A DNA stretch of 64,000 nucleotides, taken from Arthrobacter sp. Lineage in GTDB: Bacteria > Actinomycetota > Actinomycetes > Actinomycetales > Micrococcaceae. The position numbers and the translations under genes were made by a program. Below are positions 53,624-61,973 of the stretch, piece after piece (within the stretch, counting starts at the first letter, position 1; the number at the start of each line of letters is the position of its first letter). Location of the stretch: NCBI RefSeq assembly GCF_031179985.1, contig NZ_JAPSHJ010000001.1:9392-73391 (forward strand), given 5' to 3'. The notes under the pieces are model-generated. The model made no database searches. It had not been told where the DNA came from and worked only from the letters and a program-made list of their open reading frames with translations.

Positions 53624-55966
53624 CTACTTGGCGGTTTCCAGCAGCTCGGCGCGAACGGTCCTGGTGGCCTCAACCAGGTTGCGCAGGGACTCTTCGGTCT
53701 CGGCATAGCCACGGGTCTTCAGGCCGCAGTCCGGGTTGACCCAGAGCTGGCGGGACGGGACGTGCTTGACGGCGGTGGTGAGGAGTTCGGTGACTTCCTG
53801 CTTGCCCGGAACGCGGGGCGAGTGGATGTCGTAAACGCCCGGGCCAACGCCGCGGCCGAAGCCGTGGGACTCGAGGTCGTGGACGACCTCCATGCGTGAG
53901 CGGGCAGCCTCGATGGAGGTGACGTCTGCGTCCAGCCCGTCGATGGCATCAATGATGGCGCCGAACTCCGAGTAGCACAGGTGGGTGTGGATCTGCGTCG
54001 CATCCGCAGCGCCGGCAGTGGACAGGCGGAACGAGTTCACGGACCAGTCAAGGTAGGCGGCCTGGTCTGCCTTCCGCAGCGGCAGGAGCTCACGCAGGGC
54101 GGGCTCGTCCACCTGGATGACCTTGATGCCTGCGGCTTCGAGGTCGGCGATCTCGTCGCGGAGTGCCAGGCCAACCTGGTTGGCGGTCTCACCCAAGGTC
54201 TGGTCATCGCGAACGAAGGACCAGGCCAGGATGGTGACCGGACCGGTGAGCATGCCCTTCATCGGCTTGCTGGTCAATGACTGGGCGTACTTGGCCCATT
54301 CCACCGTGATGGGGGCGCTGCGGGTGACGTCACCCCACAGGATGGACGGACGCGTGCAGCGTGAGCCGTAGGACTGGACCCAGCCGTGGACGGTCACGTC
54401 GAAGCCTTCGAGGTTCTCGGCGAAGTACTGGACCATGTCGTTGCGCTCGGGCTCGCCGTGCACCAGGACGTCGTAGCCGAGCTCTTCCTGGAGCTCCACA
54501 ACGCGCTTGATCTCGTCCTTCATAAGCGTCTCGTACTGCTCGTTGGTGAGGTCGCCCTTGTTGTTGCGGGCACGGGCGGATCGGATTTCGGACGTCTGCG
54601 GGAAGGAACCGATGGTGGTGGTGGGCAGCGGCGGCAGGTGCAGGGCCTCTTCCTGGGCTGCTTCGCGGACCGGATACTCGGAGCGGTTGAAGTCAGCGGC
54701 GGTCAGGGCTGCAGTGCGCGCACGGACGTCGGCCCGGCGGACGCCTTCGGCCTCGGCGCGGGAAGCAATGATGCGGGTGGCTTCGTCGATGGCGGGCTGA
54801 ACAGCGGCGGCGTCGGTCAGGAAGCCGGCGAGGGTAACAACCTCTACTGCCTTCTGGTCGGCGAATGCCAGCCAGCTGCGGAGCTGTTCGGACAGCTGGG
54901 CCTCTTCCTCGACGTCGTGCGGGACGTGCTGGGTGGAGGTAGAGGTGCTGATGGTTAGCTTGGCCACGGACTTCTTCAGCTCGGCGATCTTGTCTGCGGA
55001 GGCCTGAAGGTCATTGCGCCAGATGTTGTGGCCGTCAACGACGCCGGCAACGAGGGTCTTGCCGCCCAGGGCGGCGAGCTCTTCAGCGGACGGAACAGCG
55101 CCCTTGAAGGCGTCAATGTGCAAGGCGTCGATCCCGGTGGCCGCAAGCGTTGCGAACTGGCCGTTGAGGGCACCGTACGGGGTGGAAACGAACAGTTGCG
55201 GGCGGTTGGCCGCCGCGGAAAGGACCTCGTAGGAGCGGGTGACGGCGGCCTGGATCTCCTCGGCCGAGGTGTCCTGATCCACCACCAGGGCGGGCTCGTC
55301 GAGCTGGATCCAGCTGGCGCCGGCAGCAGCCAGCTTCTCCAGGAGAGCGGTGTAAACGGGTAGCACGTCCTCGAGGCGTGACAGCGGGCTGAAGCCGGCC
55401 GGCGCGTCGTCGGAAGCCTTGCTGAGCAGCAGGAAGGTCACCGGCCCCACGATGTACGGGCGCGTTTCGACGCCGCTGGCCAGGGCGTATTCGAACTCTT
55501 CAACGATGCGGTTGGAGGTCAGCGCGAAGTTGGTTTCCGGCCCGATTTCGGGCACAAGGTAGTGGTAGTTGGTGTCGAACCACTTGGTCATTTCCAGGGG
55601 CTGCTGTTCCTTGTTGCCGCGGGCAAGGGTGAAGTAACCGTCGATGTCCAGTTGGCCGTCGGCGTTGAGGAGCTGACCGAAACGTGCCGGTACCGCGCCG
55701 AGGTGGGCAGCGGCGTCGAGCACCTGGTCATAGAAGGAGAAGGTGCCGGGAACGGCAGCTGCCTCGGTGAGCCCCAGGCCCTGCAGGCGCTTGGCCGTGC
55801 CGAGCTGGATTTCCTTGGCTGCGGCGTCCAGGGCAGCGGCATCGATTTTGCCGGCCCAGTAGGCTTCAACGGCTTTTTTCAGCTCACGGCGGCGGCCGAT
55901 ACGCGGGTAGCCCAGGATCGAGGCGGACGGGAAGGCTGTGGCTGCGGTGGCAATCTGTTCAGTCAT
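53624..55966 (-). CDS. metE: cobalamin-independent methionine synthase
   Basis: A 780-residue enzyme that transfers the methyl group of methyltetrahydrofolate polyglutamate to homocysteine with zinc. The N-terminal domain has LGYPRIGRRRELKKAVEAYW. The C-terminal domain keeps the zinc ligands in HTHLCYSEFG (His and Cys) and WVNPDCGLKTRG (Cys). Length is normal. It lies 108 bases after metF and both are read leftward, so they form a metF-metE methionine operon. Confidence 0.97.
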   Translation of the reverse strand: MTEQIATAATAFPSASILGYPRIGRRRELKKAVEAYWAGKIDAAALDAAAKEIQLGTAKRLQGLGLTEAAAVPGTFSFYDQVLDAAAHLGAVPARFGQLLNADGQLDIDGYFTLARGNKEQQPLEMTKWFDTNYHYLVPEIGPETNFALTSNRIVEEFEYALASGVETRPYIVGPVTFLLLSKASDDAPAGFSPLSRLEDVLPVYTALLEKLAAAGASWIQLDEPALVVDQDTSAEEIQAAVTRSYEVLSAAANRPQLFVSTPYGALNGQFATLAATGIDALHIDAFKGAVPSAEELAALGGKTLVAGVVDGHNIWRNDLQASADKIAELKKSVAKLTISTSTSTQHVPHDVEEEAQLSEQLRSWLAFADQKAVEVVTLAGFLTDAAAVQPAIDEATRIIASRAEAEGVRRADVRARTAALTAADFNRSEYPVREAAQEEALHLPPLPTTTIGSFPQTSEIRSARARNNKGDLTNEQYETLMKDEIKRVVELQEELGYDVLVHGEPERNDMVQYFAENLEGFDVTVHGWVQSYGSRCTRPSILWGDVTRSAPITVEWAKYAQSLTSKPMKGMLTGPVTILAWSFVRDDQTLGETANQVGLALRDEIADLEAAGIKVIQVDEPALRELLPLRKADQAAYLDWSVNSFRLSTAGAADATQIHTHLCYSEFGAIIDAIDGLDADVTSIEAARSRMEVVHDLESHGFGRGVGPGVYDIHSPRVPGKQEVTELLTTAVKHVPSRQLWVNPDCGLKTRGYAETEESLRNLVEATRTVRAELLETAK

Positions 55967-56074
55967 GTGAGGATTCCTTGAAGTTTGTCGGTGAAATTCG
56001 TGGAGGGTATGCAGAAGCGGACGGGTGTTGACCCGTCAGGAGACGGTGATCATCCGCCACGTTCCAGCGGGTAT

Positions 56075-57043
56075 TCAGCTGGCGAGAACCTGCCGGCGGG
56101 CGATGGCACTGAGTCTGCTGGCCGGACGGGACGGTCGGGGCAAGGCCAGCTTGTCCAGGACGTCGAGGGCACACGCGTGCTCGTTGAAGGTGTACAGGTG
56201 AATGCCAGGAGCACCGGCGTCCAGGGCAGCATTGGCGAGGTCCACTGTGGCGGCCACACCAATCCGTCGGCGCTCGATATCGCTGTCTGCGGACGCGAGG
56301 CGTTCCATCAGCCGTGGATCCGGCGCGACACCCGCAAGCTCGCCGAGCCGCGTGACCCGACGGAGGCTCGTCAGCGGCATAACGCCCGGGATGATGGGGA
56401 TGGTGACACCGGCACGGCGGGCCCTTGTCATCAGGTCCGCGTACTGCTCGGAGTGGAAGAACACCTGGGTAATAGCGAAATCGGCCCCCGAGCGCTGCTT
56501 GGCCAGCAGCACCTCGACGTCGTGGGCCTCGCTCGGCGATTCGGGGTGCCTTGTGGGGTAGGCAGCGACGCCAACAGCGACCTTGCCCGCACAAAGCAGG
56601 GCCGAACGGCGCTGCTCCACGCGGCGGATCAGTTCGATGAGGTCCTGGGCGTAACGGAGGGAACCGCTGGCCGGCGCCGAACCGTCCTTGGGCTCGTCTC
56701 CCCGCAGGGCCAGGATGCCTCGGACGCCGACGTCGAGCAGTTCACCGATGATCCCGGCAAGTTCCTCGGGCGTATTGCCCACGCAGGTCAGGTGTGCCAA
56801 AGGGCGGAGCGTGGTTTCGAGGATGAGCCGGTTGATGAGTTCGACGGCGGTGTCCCGGTTGGATCCGCTGGCCCCGTAGGTCACGGAGACGTAGTCGGGG
56901 TCCGTGGACTCCAGTTCGCCAATGGTGGTCCAGAGCGACTCGGCGGCAGCGGGCGACCGGGGCGGGAAGAGCTCGTAGGAGAGCGCCACTGGAGCGGTTT
57001 CCGAAAGATTTGAATGTGCCTCAATAAGGCTTGGTGGTGACAT
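56075..57043 (-). CDS. metF: methylenetetrahydrofolate reductase
   Basis: A 322-residue FAD TIM-barrel enzyme that makes methyltetrahydrofolate for MetE. Family patterns are SYELFPPRSPAAAESLW (catalytic Glu), PDYVSVTYGASGSNRD, ILALRGDEPKDG and GADFAITQVFFHSEQY. I take ATG 57043 because AAGGAC lies 5-6 bases upstream; longer versions start at 57064. Its leader contains alternative stems described separately. Confidence 0.95.
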   Translation of the reverse strand: MSPPSLIEAHSNLSETAPVALSYELFPPRSPAAAESLWTTIGELESTDPDYVSVTYGASGSNRDTAVELINRLILETTLRPLAHLTCVGNTPEELAGIIGELLDVGVRGILALRGDEPKDGSAPASGSLRYAQDLIELIRRVEQRRSALLCAGKVAVGVAAYPTRHPESPSEAHDVEVLLAKQRSGADFAITQVFFHSEQYADLMTRARRAGVTIPIIPGVMPLTSLRRVTRLGELAGVAPDPRLMERLASADSDIERRRIGVAATVDLANAALDAGAPGIHLYTFNEHACALDVLDKLALPRPSRPASRLSAIARRQVLAS

Positions 57044-57197
57044 TTGCGTCCTTGGCTTTGACATTGGTGATACGTTCGTCCGGTCCTGTGGCTGGAAAGC
57101 CCGATACCAGTACGGCAGTGCCGTCAATGAATGGAGTTTGGGGAACACGAAAAGACTTCCGCAGGACGCAGCCGCGACTGTTACGCCTGGAAGGAAG

Positions 57198-57320
57198 TTC
57201 TCCGTGAGCAAATGTCAGGCCCACATGGGGGCACCCACACCCTCCTCACACGCCGCATTTGCGACGGGCACTGCGGAGGATCGCTGACACGTTACCTCGG
57301 TAACTTGTATAGAACTCTAT
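57198..57320 (-). promoter_or_regulatory. metF leader with mutually exclusive stems and flanking palindromes
   Basis: In one fold, CTCCG (57200-57204) pairs with CGGAG (57274-57278) and GCAAATG (57208-57214) with CATTTGC (57256-57262), nested. In the other, CCTCC (57241-57245) pairs with GGAGG (57275-57279), enclosing CGCCGC-ATTT-GCGACG. The two folds share 57256-57278 and cannot coexist. Further upstream of metF lie GTTACC-tc-GGTAAC (57291-57304) and ATAGA-ac-TCTAT (57309-57320), possible operators. I could not match it to a known riboswitch class. Confidence 0.5.
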
Positions 57321-57416
57321 GGGCCCAGCAGGACGGCTTCAAGTTGGCTCCGAATTAAGACGCAGTTTTACGGTCGGTTGGCGCGGCAAGCAGAAGAATC
57401 TTCGACTAAAGCAGCG

Positions 57417-57789
57417 TTAGCAGCGACCCACGTCCCCCTCCTGCGCAACGACGGTGTCCAGGAACAGGGTGGGCAGTCTACGCCGGAGCGCAACGAACTG
57501 GAAGAAAAGGACCACTCCCACGATGACCCCAGCACCACGACGTAGCCTGCGATCAGGAGTTTGTATACCGCCCATCCCCGCAGAACCCGCAGGACCCCCA
57601 GAACCAAGACAAGCGATGCCGCGAAGCCAATCGCAAACCCGAAAGGCAACGACAAACCCAATGCGCCGCGCCGGACAAACTGATTAGCCAGATTCTTCCC
57701 AACCGGAAAGATACTCAGATCACGACAATAGGCAGAAGGTTCTTGAGCGCCTTAAGGAATTCGTCGCTGAACCGGCTGAAGTGCTCCAT
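57417..57789 (-). pseudogene. decayed DUF1538-like membrane protein gene
   Basis: The gene opens properly: GAGAAGGA, then ATG 57789 and MEHFSRFSDEFLKALKNLLP, ending IVVI and a stop at 57715. The sequence then continues in another frame as SIFPVGKNLANQFVRR, followed by a long hydrophobic part containing VLGVLRVLRGWAVYKLLIAG. At a CCCC run (57527-57530) the frame shifts again to VIVGVVLFFQFVALRRRLPT and ends at 57417. The order resembles DUF1538 membrane proteins with an internal deletion. At least two lesions are needed, so it is probably non-functional. Confidence 0.65.
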
Positions 57790-57886
57790 CGGGTCCTTCT
57801 CCCGGAATGATCCCGTGAGTACCTGGTCTCTTAGTTTGCCGGGCAAGCCAAGAAGTGTCCACCAAAGCGGGCAGGACTTACCAATC

Positions 57887-58627
57887 TCACCACGGCCGGT
57901 CTGTGCCGGCGCCGTCGCTGTCGAGGTACTCATCCCTTTGCCGGCCGGTATTGCGTTCCTGCTGGGCTGCCTTTCCGCTGTGCTCGAGCTTCTGGAGCTG
58001 GCTCTGCCTGGACTCATCGGAAGGCTCGGGCTGCGCCTCGCCCCCGTCGCCTTGCTCCGGTTGCTGCTGGGAGCCCTGCCCGGATTTCTCCTTCAAACGC
58101 GCGTCGGCACGATTGAGCTTCTCACCTTCGCTGCCCTGCGCACTTGGCGACTCGGGAAAACACTCCGGTGGGGCTTCCTTGATCACGGCGAGCCCTTCTG
58201 CATAGAGCCGCGTAGCTTCAATGCTGTCCCCCGCCTCCAGCGCAGAGTCTCCCAGTGCCTCGATGGTCAGCACAAGGTTGACGCGGATCCGGCACGCGTC
58301 CGACGCCGGAGCTGCTGCCAGTGCCTCCGCGAACTTCCCACGCGCACCTGCATAGTCCTGTTCCAGCACCAAGGCGTCCCCGGCGGCAAAGAGTGCCTTG
58401 TGAGGCTCGAACATGTTGGCGATGGCCAACCCTGACGCAGCTGAAGCCACGGCAGCAGAATCGCCCCGGTCAAAACCGTCCGCCGCGGCGTTCGCAAGGG
58501 CTCCGAGGCTGAAGATTTTGGTCGCGACAAGCATCACCAGAAGGACTGGGACCGCAGACCACAACAGCAGCTTGCGCCGCCGCCTGAGCCGTTTCGTCCC
58601 GCTGGCGCCGGAATTCCTATCCCTCAC
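57887..58627 (-). CDS. membrane-anchored TPR-like protein of the MoxR/VWA operon
   Basis: A 246-residue protein with a basic start, one membrane span (LLLWSAVPVLLVMLVATKIF), then helical repeat sequence around residues 75-150 (ALFAAGDALVLEQDYAGARG). It ends in a long Gln/Glu/Ser/Gly-rich, probably disordered tail. It fills the place of the TPR protein BatC in Bacteroides-type bat operons. The GTG start overlaps the upstream VWA gene by 11 bases with no own ribosome binding site. It is the last intact gene of the operon. Confidence 0.8.
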   Translation of the reverse strand: MRDRNSGASGTKRLRRRRKLLLWSAVPVLLVMLVATKIFSLGALANAAADGFDRGDSAAVASAASGLAIANMFEPHKALFAAGDALVLEQDYAGARGKFAEALAAAPASDACRIRVNLVLTIEALGDSALEAGDSIEATRLYAEGLAVIKEAPPECFPESPSAQGSEGEKLNRADARLKEKSGQGSQQQPEQGDGGEAQPEPSDESRQSQLQKLEHSGKAAQQERNTGRQRDEYLDSDGAGTDRPW

Positions 58628-59648
58628 GGAGCGGCCTCAGCATCCTCAGTTGCCCTACGACCAGGATGCCCTCGCGCAGCGCCAGCAGGAGAGCTGCGAG
58701 CGCCGGGATCCAGTACAACTCGGTCCGGCCGTCAAGAACCTGTGCGGAACGGTCCAGGTTGCCAGGCCTGGCATCCTGAAGCATCGGCGCCGCGGAAGCT
58801 CCAGCCGTGCGGTGAACATAGGGGACGCCGAGCTGGTCCGCAATTTTCCGTAGCTGGTCCTCATCAATTCTGGAGATAGCATCACGGGATTCGCCGCCAC
58901 TCCGGTCCTTGATGTAGCCCGCTTCGGAGTCGTCAGCTGCGCCGGTGTTCTCCCTCATTTTTCCGCCTTCCGGGGTGCCGTATCCCAATACCGCCCCGCC
59001 GTCCACCAGGCCGGTCTCCACTCCTAATGGCGCTGGCCGCTCGGCACTGGTCTGTTCGCCGTCACCAAGGTAATAGACAATCCGTGGCCTTTCCGGATGG
59101 CTTTCCCCGGCCGCTTGGAGTCTGGCCTGCAGCACCTTCCCCGCCATGGTGACGCTGCTTCCCGTGGAGTAGTTTGTGACCTGGGGACCCAGTAAGGAAG
59201 TGACTGTTGCCAGCGCCGAAGAATCGACGGTCAGCGGCATCCGTACTGTGGCCGACGAGTCGAACGTGATGACAGAGTAGCGTGCCCCGCTGAGCTCCCT
59301 GGCAACGGACAGGATGTCCGCCTTGACTCCCTGCATCCGTGGCTCCGAGTTTCCGAAATCCTCTGCGACCATACTGCTGGTGGTGTCCACGACAAAGAAA
59401 ACGTTCAGGTTGGAGGCGGCAGCAGTCAGGTGGCCGCCCGGCAATCCCGGACGAAGCGCTGCAAGGACCAGCAGGATCACCAGGCCGCCACGGAACAGCC
59501 AGTCCCTGACATCTGCCCGGCGGGTAGCGGCTCGGCCAGGGGTTCCGCTGCCAACGCTCCCTCTCGAGAGCATCCGGAAAACGAGCACCATGGAGGCCAG
59601 GGAAACCAAGCCCAGCATCCACCACGGAAAAATCGGACTGAACGTCAT
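58617..59648 (-). CDS. VWA-domain membrane protein (BatA/BatB-like)
   Basis: A 343-residue protein with N-terminal membrane segments (MLGLVSLASMVLVFRML and LVILLVLAAL), a von Willebrand factor A domain and a C-terminal span. The metal-ion site is FFVVDTTSSMVAEDF, where DTTSS fits DxS/TxS. VITFDSSATVRMPLT and IVYYLGDGEQTSAE follow. The insert GGESRDAISRIDEDQLRKIA precedes the last helix. The start at ATG 59648 overlaps the next VWA gene by 4 bases. Confidence 0.88.
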   Translation of the reverse strand: MTFSPIFPWWMLGLVSLASMVLVFRMLSRGSVGSGTPGRAATRRADVRDWLFRGGLVILLVLAALRPGLPGGHLTAAASNLNVFFVVDTTSSMVAEDFGNSEPRMQGVKADILSVARELSGARYSVITFDSSATVRMPLTVDSSALATVTSLLGPQVTNYSTGSSVTMAGKVLQARLQAAGESHPERPRIVYYLGDGEQTSAERPAPLGVETGLVDGGAVLGYGTPEGGKMRENTGAADDSEAGYIKDRSGGESRDAISRIDEDQLRKIADQLGVPYVHRTAGASAAPMLQDARPGNLDRSAQVLDGRTELYWIPALAALLLALREGILVVGQLRMLRPLREG

Positions 59649-60646
59649 GGCTTCAGCCTCCATGAGGCCCCTGCGAGCACCAATCCGGACAGCAGCGCAA
59701 CGGCGAGCGGTACCTCTGCCCGGTCTGCAACGACTGCCCGCGGCGACCCTTGGAACCTTGAAGCCTCAGTGGCCTGCACACGCTGGATAATGCCCGCCAC
59801 GGCTTCGGGATCATCAAGAACAAAATAGCCGCCGTTGGTTTTCTCGGCGACAGACCGCAGCTGGGCTCCCGGCTGCCCGGGATCGCTGCCAAAATCGTAG
59901 TCGCCTGGATTTAACGCATAGATGCGCACGCCACTTTCCTGGGCCAACGCGCCCGCTTCCGCGAGGGTGAAAATCGGGTTTCCCGACAGATAGTTGTCGG
60001 TGGCCAGGATGATGGACCGGGACCGCGGCTGCGCAGCCCCCTGTTGACCGTCAGCCCCGGGGAAGCTCCGCACGCAGGACGCCAGGCCATCTCCGATGAG
60101 TGATGACCCCTCACCGCCCCATGTTCCGTCAAGGAAGCCAGCGGCCTCTGATTCCCCATCAAACGCCCGTCGGGCTTCCTCGAGCTGTTCGGCGACATAC
60201 TCGTAGTCATCCGTCAGCGGGAAGACCTGGACGGCGGTGCTGTCGAAGATGGTCAGCCCTATCCGCTCGCCGTCGAACTCCTGAGCGAGGCGGCCGAAGG
60301 TCTCTACCACTGCCGAGTCGGCACTGCTCATCGACCCCGAAGCATCGAGGCAGAGCACGATATCCCGGTTCTGCTGTTCGGGCCGGACAGTGCTGCGCTC
60401 GGCCGGCCTTGCCGCTGCGACAGCACATGCGGCGATCAGCATCCCTGCCGCCACCGCCATTACCGTGACCCAGCGCCTATACCGCCGGACCGCCGACTGG
60501 TATTCAGGCAGGGCGGTGAGCCGATCGCCATAGGCCACCGGCCGCCGTCGGGCGTTCCCTTGCTTGTATCGCGTTAGTCCCCACCAGAATGCGGCTCCAG
60601 CCATTACCAGTGCCATGGGGAGAACCCACCAGAACGTCAGCTCCAT
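59645..60646 (-). CDS. VWA-domain membrane protein (BatA/BatB-like)
   Basis: A 333-residue protein with two N-terminal membrane spans, a VWA domain with a complete metal-ion site (IVLCLDASGSMSSADS), the strand LTIFDSTAVQVFPLT and the motif SIILATDNYLSG. A C-terminal span follows (VALLSGLVLAGASW). The two VWA proteins of the operon probably act together at the membrane with the MoxR ATPase. It overlaps both neighbours by a few bases. Confidence 0.9.
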   Translation of the reverse strand: MELTFWWVLPMALVMAGAAFWWGLTRYKQGNARRRPVAYGDRLTALPEYQSAVRRYRRWVTVMAVAAGMLIAACAVAAARPAERSTVRPEQQNRDIVLCLDASGSMSSADSAVVETFGRLAQEFDGERIGLTIFDSTAVQVFPLTDDYEYVAEQLEEARRAFDGESEAAGFLDGTWGGEGSSLIGDGLASCVRSFPGADGQQGAAQPRSRSIILATDNYLSGNPIFTLAEAGALAQESGVRIYALNPGDYDFGSDPGQPGAQLRSVAEKTNGGYFVLDDPEAVAGIIQRVQATEASRFQGSPRAVVADRAEVPLAVALLSGLVLAGASWRLKP

Positions 60647-61101
60647 GATCGGACCACCTCGCGGGCAATCTCCGCAGCAGCCGCCGGCGATTCCTGCGGA
60701 TGCGCCGCGAACTCGCCAGGGTAGAGTCGCGCGATGGCTGTGGCCAGAGGGGGCGGGCCCTTCTCCTGCAACTCAGCAAGGGTCATCCGGGGAGCAGCGA
60801 CGCCGGAAGCGCTTTGCACAAATATCCGGACCAGGAGACTGAGTTCCTGATGGGCCTGCCGTGCCGGCAACCGCCCGATGTCTGCGTCAGCGGCCACTTT
60901 GTTGATGCGTTCCAGAAAGTCCTTCTGCAATGCGTTCAGGTCCGGCGCCGGCAGGAGATGATTAGCCGGAGCCTGCGTACGCCTGGTACTCAGGAACACA
61001 AACAGGAACCACCCTGTTAGCAGGGCCGCCAGGCCGACCCCAAGCCACAGCAACCAAGGACTGTAAAGCAGCGGCCCGTAGAAGTCCGCCTTACCGTCCA
61101 T
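60637..61101 (-). CDS. single-span membrane protein (DUF4381-like position)
   Basis: A 154-residue protein with one membrane span near residues 14-36 (SPWLLWLGVGLAALLTGWFL) and a cytoplasmic helical domain containing LPARQAHQELSLLVRIFVQS. The gene order MoxR-DUF58-this-VWA-VWA matches operons where a DUF4381-type protein sits here. Direct sequence support for that family is weak. ATG 61101 is preferred over the longer frame to 61146. It overlaps the DUF58 gene by 11 bases. Confidence 0.75.
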   Translation of the reverse strand: MDGKADFYGPLLYSPWLLWLGVGLAALLTGWFLFVFLSTRRTQAPANHLLPAPDLNALQKDFLERINKVAADADIGRLPARQAHQELSLLVRIFVQSASGVAAPRMTLAELQEKGPPPLATAIARLYPGEFAAHPQESPAAAAEIAREVVRSWS

Positions 61102-61966
61102 GGCGGTGCCGTTCCAGCAGGGAGAAAATCGCAGGAACAACCTCATGGCTGCTTCCGGCGGTCACTTCAGCTATCCCCAGCCGCCGGAACATTCCGACCC
61201 GCCCGGCTGTCCGCTCGGCAGAGGCAAGCCCGTAGGCGCGCCTGACTTCTTCTGATCCCGCCAGATGGCTCAGGAGTACGAGCGAATCGGCGACGTCGTA
61301 CTGCTCCCCCGGCGCGCCCAGGTCAGCATCACGTATGGTCAGCCACAGGATCTCGTGCTGCGCCCGGAGCCGTCGGAGCAGCTTCTCCATTCCTGGATCC
61401 GGGAGCAACTCGTCGGCCACGACGAACAGCAGCATCCGCTGCCGATAGTTCCGCGCCACATGTTCCAGCTGAACGCGCAGATCGCTCGGAGGAACGGACA
61501 GCCCCGCGCGGGAATGCACTTCGCGAAGAAGCCGTTCCAGGTGGGCCTCTCCACCCTTCGCAGGCAGCGAGCGTGAACCAGCCGAATCGCCGGCCACGAG
61601 CCCGACGACGTCGCGGTGGCGGAGGGCAAGATACCCCAGGATCCCGAGGGCCATGACAGCAATGTCCTTCTTGTCCTCACCGTCAGCCGACGTGGCTGCC
61701 ATGTTTCGGCCTGTATCAGTCACCAGCAGCAGTGTCTGGCGCCGGACAGCCACGTAGCGCCGGATCAGCGGTGAACCGTGGCGGGCCGTGGCTTTCCAGT
61801 CGATGTCGCGGACTTCATCACCGGGAACGTAGGCCCGCAGGTCCTCGAAGTCGAGGCTGCGGCCCTTGAAGACAGAACCGTACTCGCCGTCGAGCATTCC
61901 ACGGGCTTTACGGTGGGCGAAGATGGACAGCTTCGATTTCACCCGCTGCACCAGGCTGGTGGTCAC
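61091..61966 (-). CDS. DUF58 (VWA-like) protein
   Basis: A 291-residue protein with the DUF58 signature FKGRSLDFEDLRAYVPGDEV followed by RDIDWKATARHG, and then a degenerate VWA-like domain starting LLLVTDTGRNM. DUF58 proteins almost always accompany MoxR ATPases. GTG 61966 lies 8 bases after the moxR stop; a TTG at 61999 would overlap moxR. Coupled translation is likely as no good ribosome binding site is seen. Confidence 0.9.
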   Translation of the reverse strand: MTTSLVQRVKSKLSIFAHRKARGMLDGEYGSVFKGRSLDFEDLRAYVPGDEVRDIDWKATARHGSPLIRRYVAVRRQTLLLVTDTGRNMAATSADGEDKKDIAVMALGILGYLALRHRDVVGLVAGDSAGSRSLPAKGGEAHLERLLREVHSRAGLSVPPSDLRVQLEHVARNYRQRMLLFVVADELLPDPGMEKLLRRLRAQHEILWLTIRDADLGAPGEQYDVADSLVLLSHLAGSEEVRRAYGLASAERTAGRVGMFRRLGIAEVTAGSSHEVVPAIFSLLERHRHGR

Positions 61967-61973
61967 GGTGGGC

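Noticed and set aside
57137..57185. Cobalamin-riboswitch-like core on the plus strand (GGGGAAC... and GCCGCGACTGTTA), with CCGGTCCTGTG upstream.
   Set aside because: The GGTGxxAATCC part is missing and the orientation is opposite to metF-metE, with no plus-strand gene downstream. Infernal with RF00174 would settle it.
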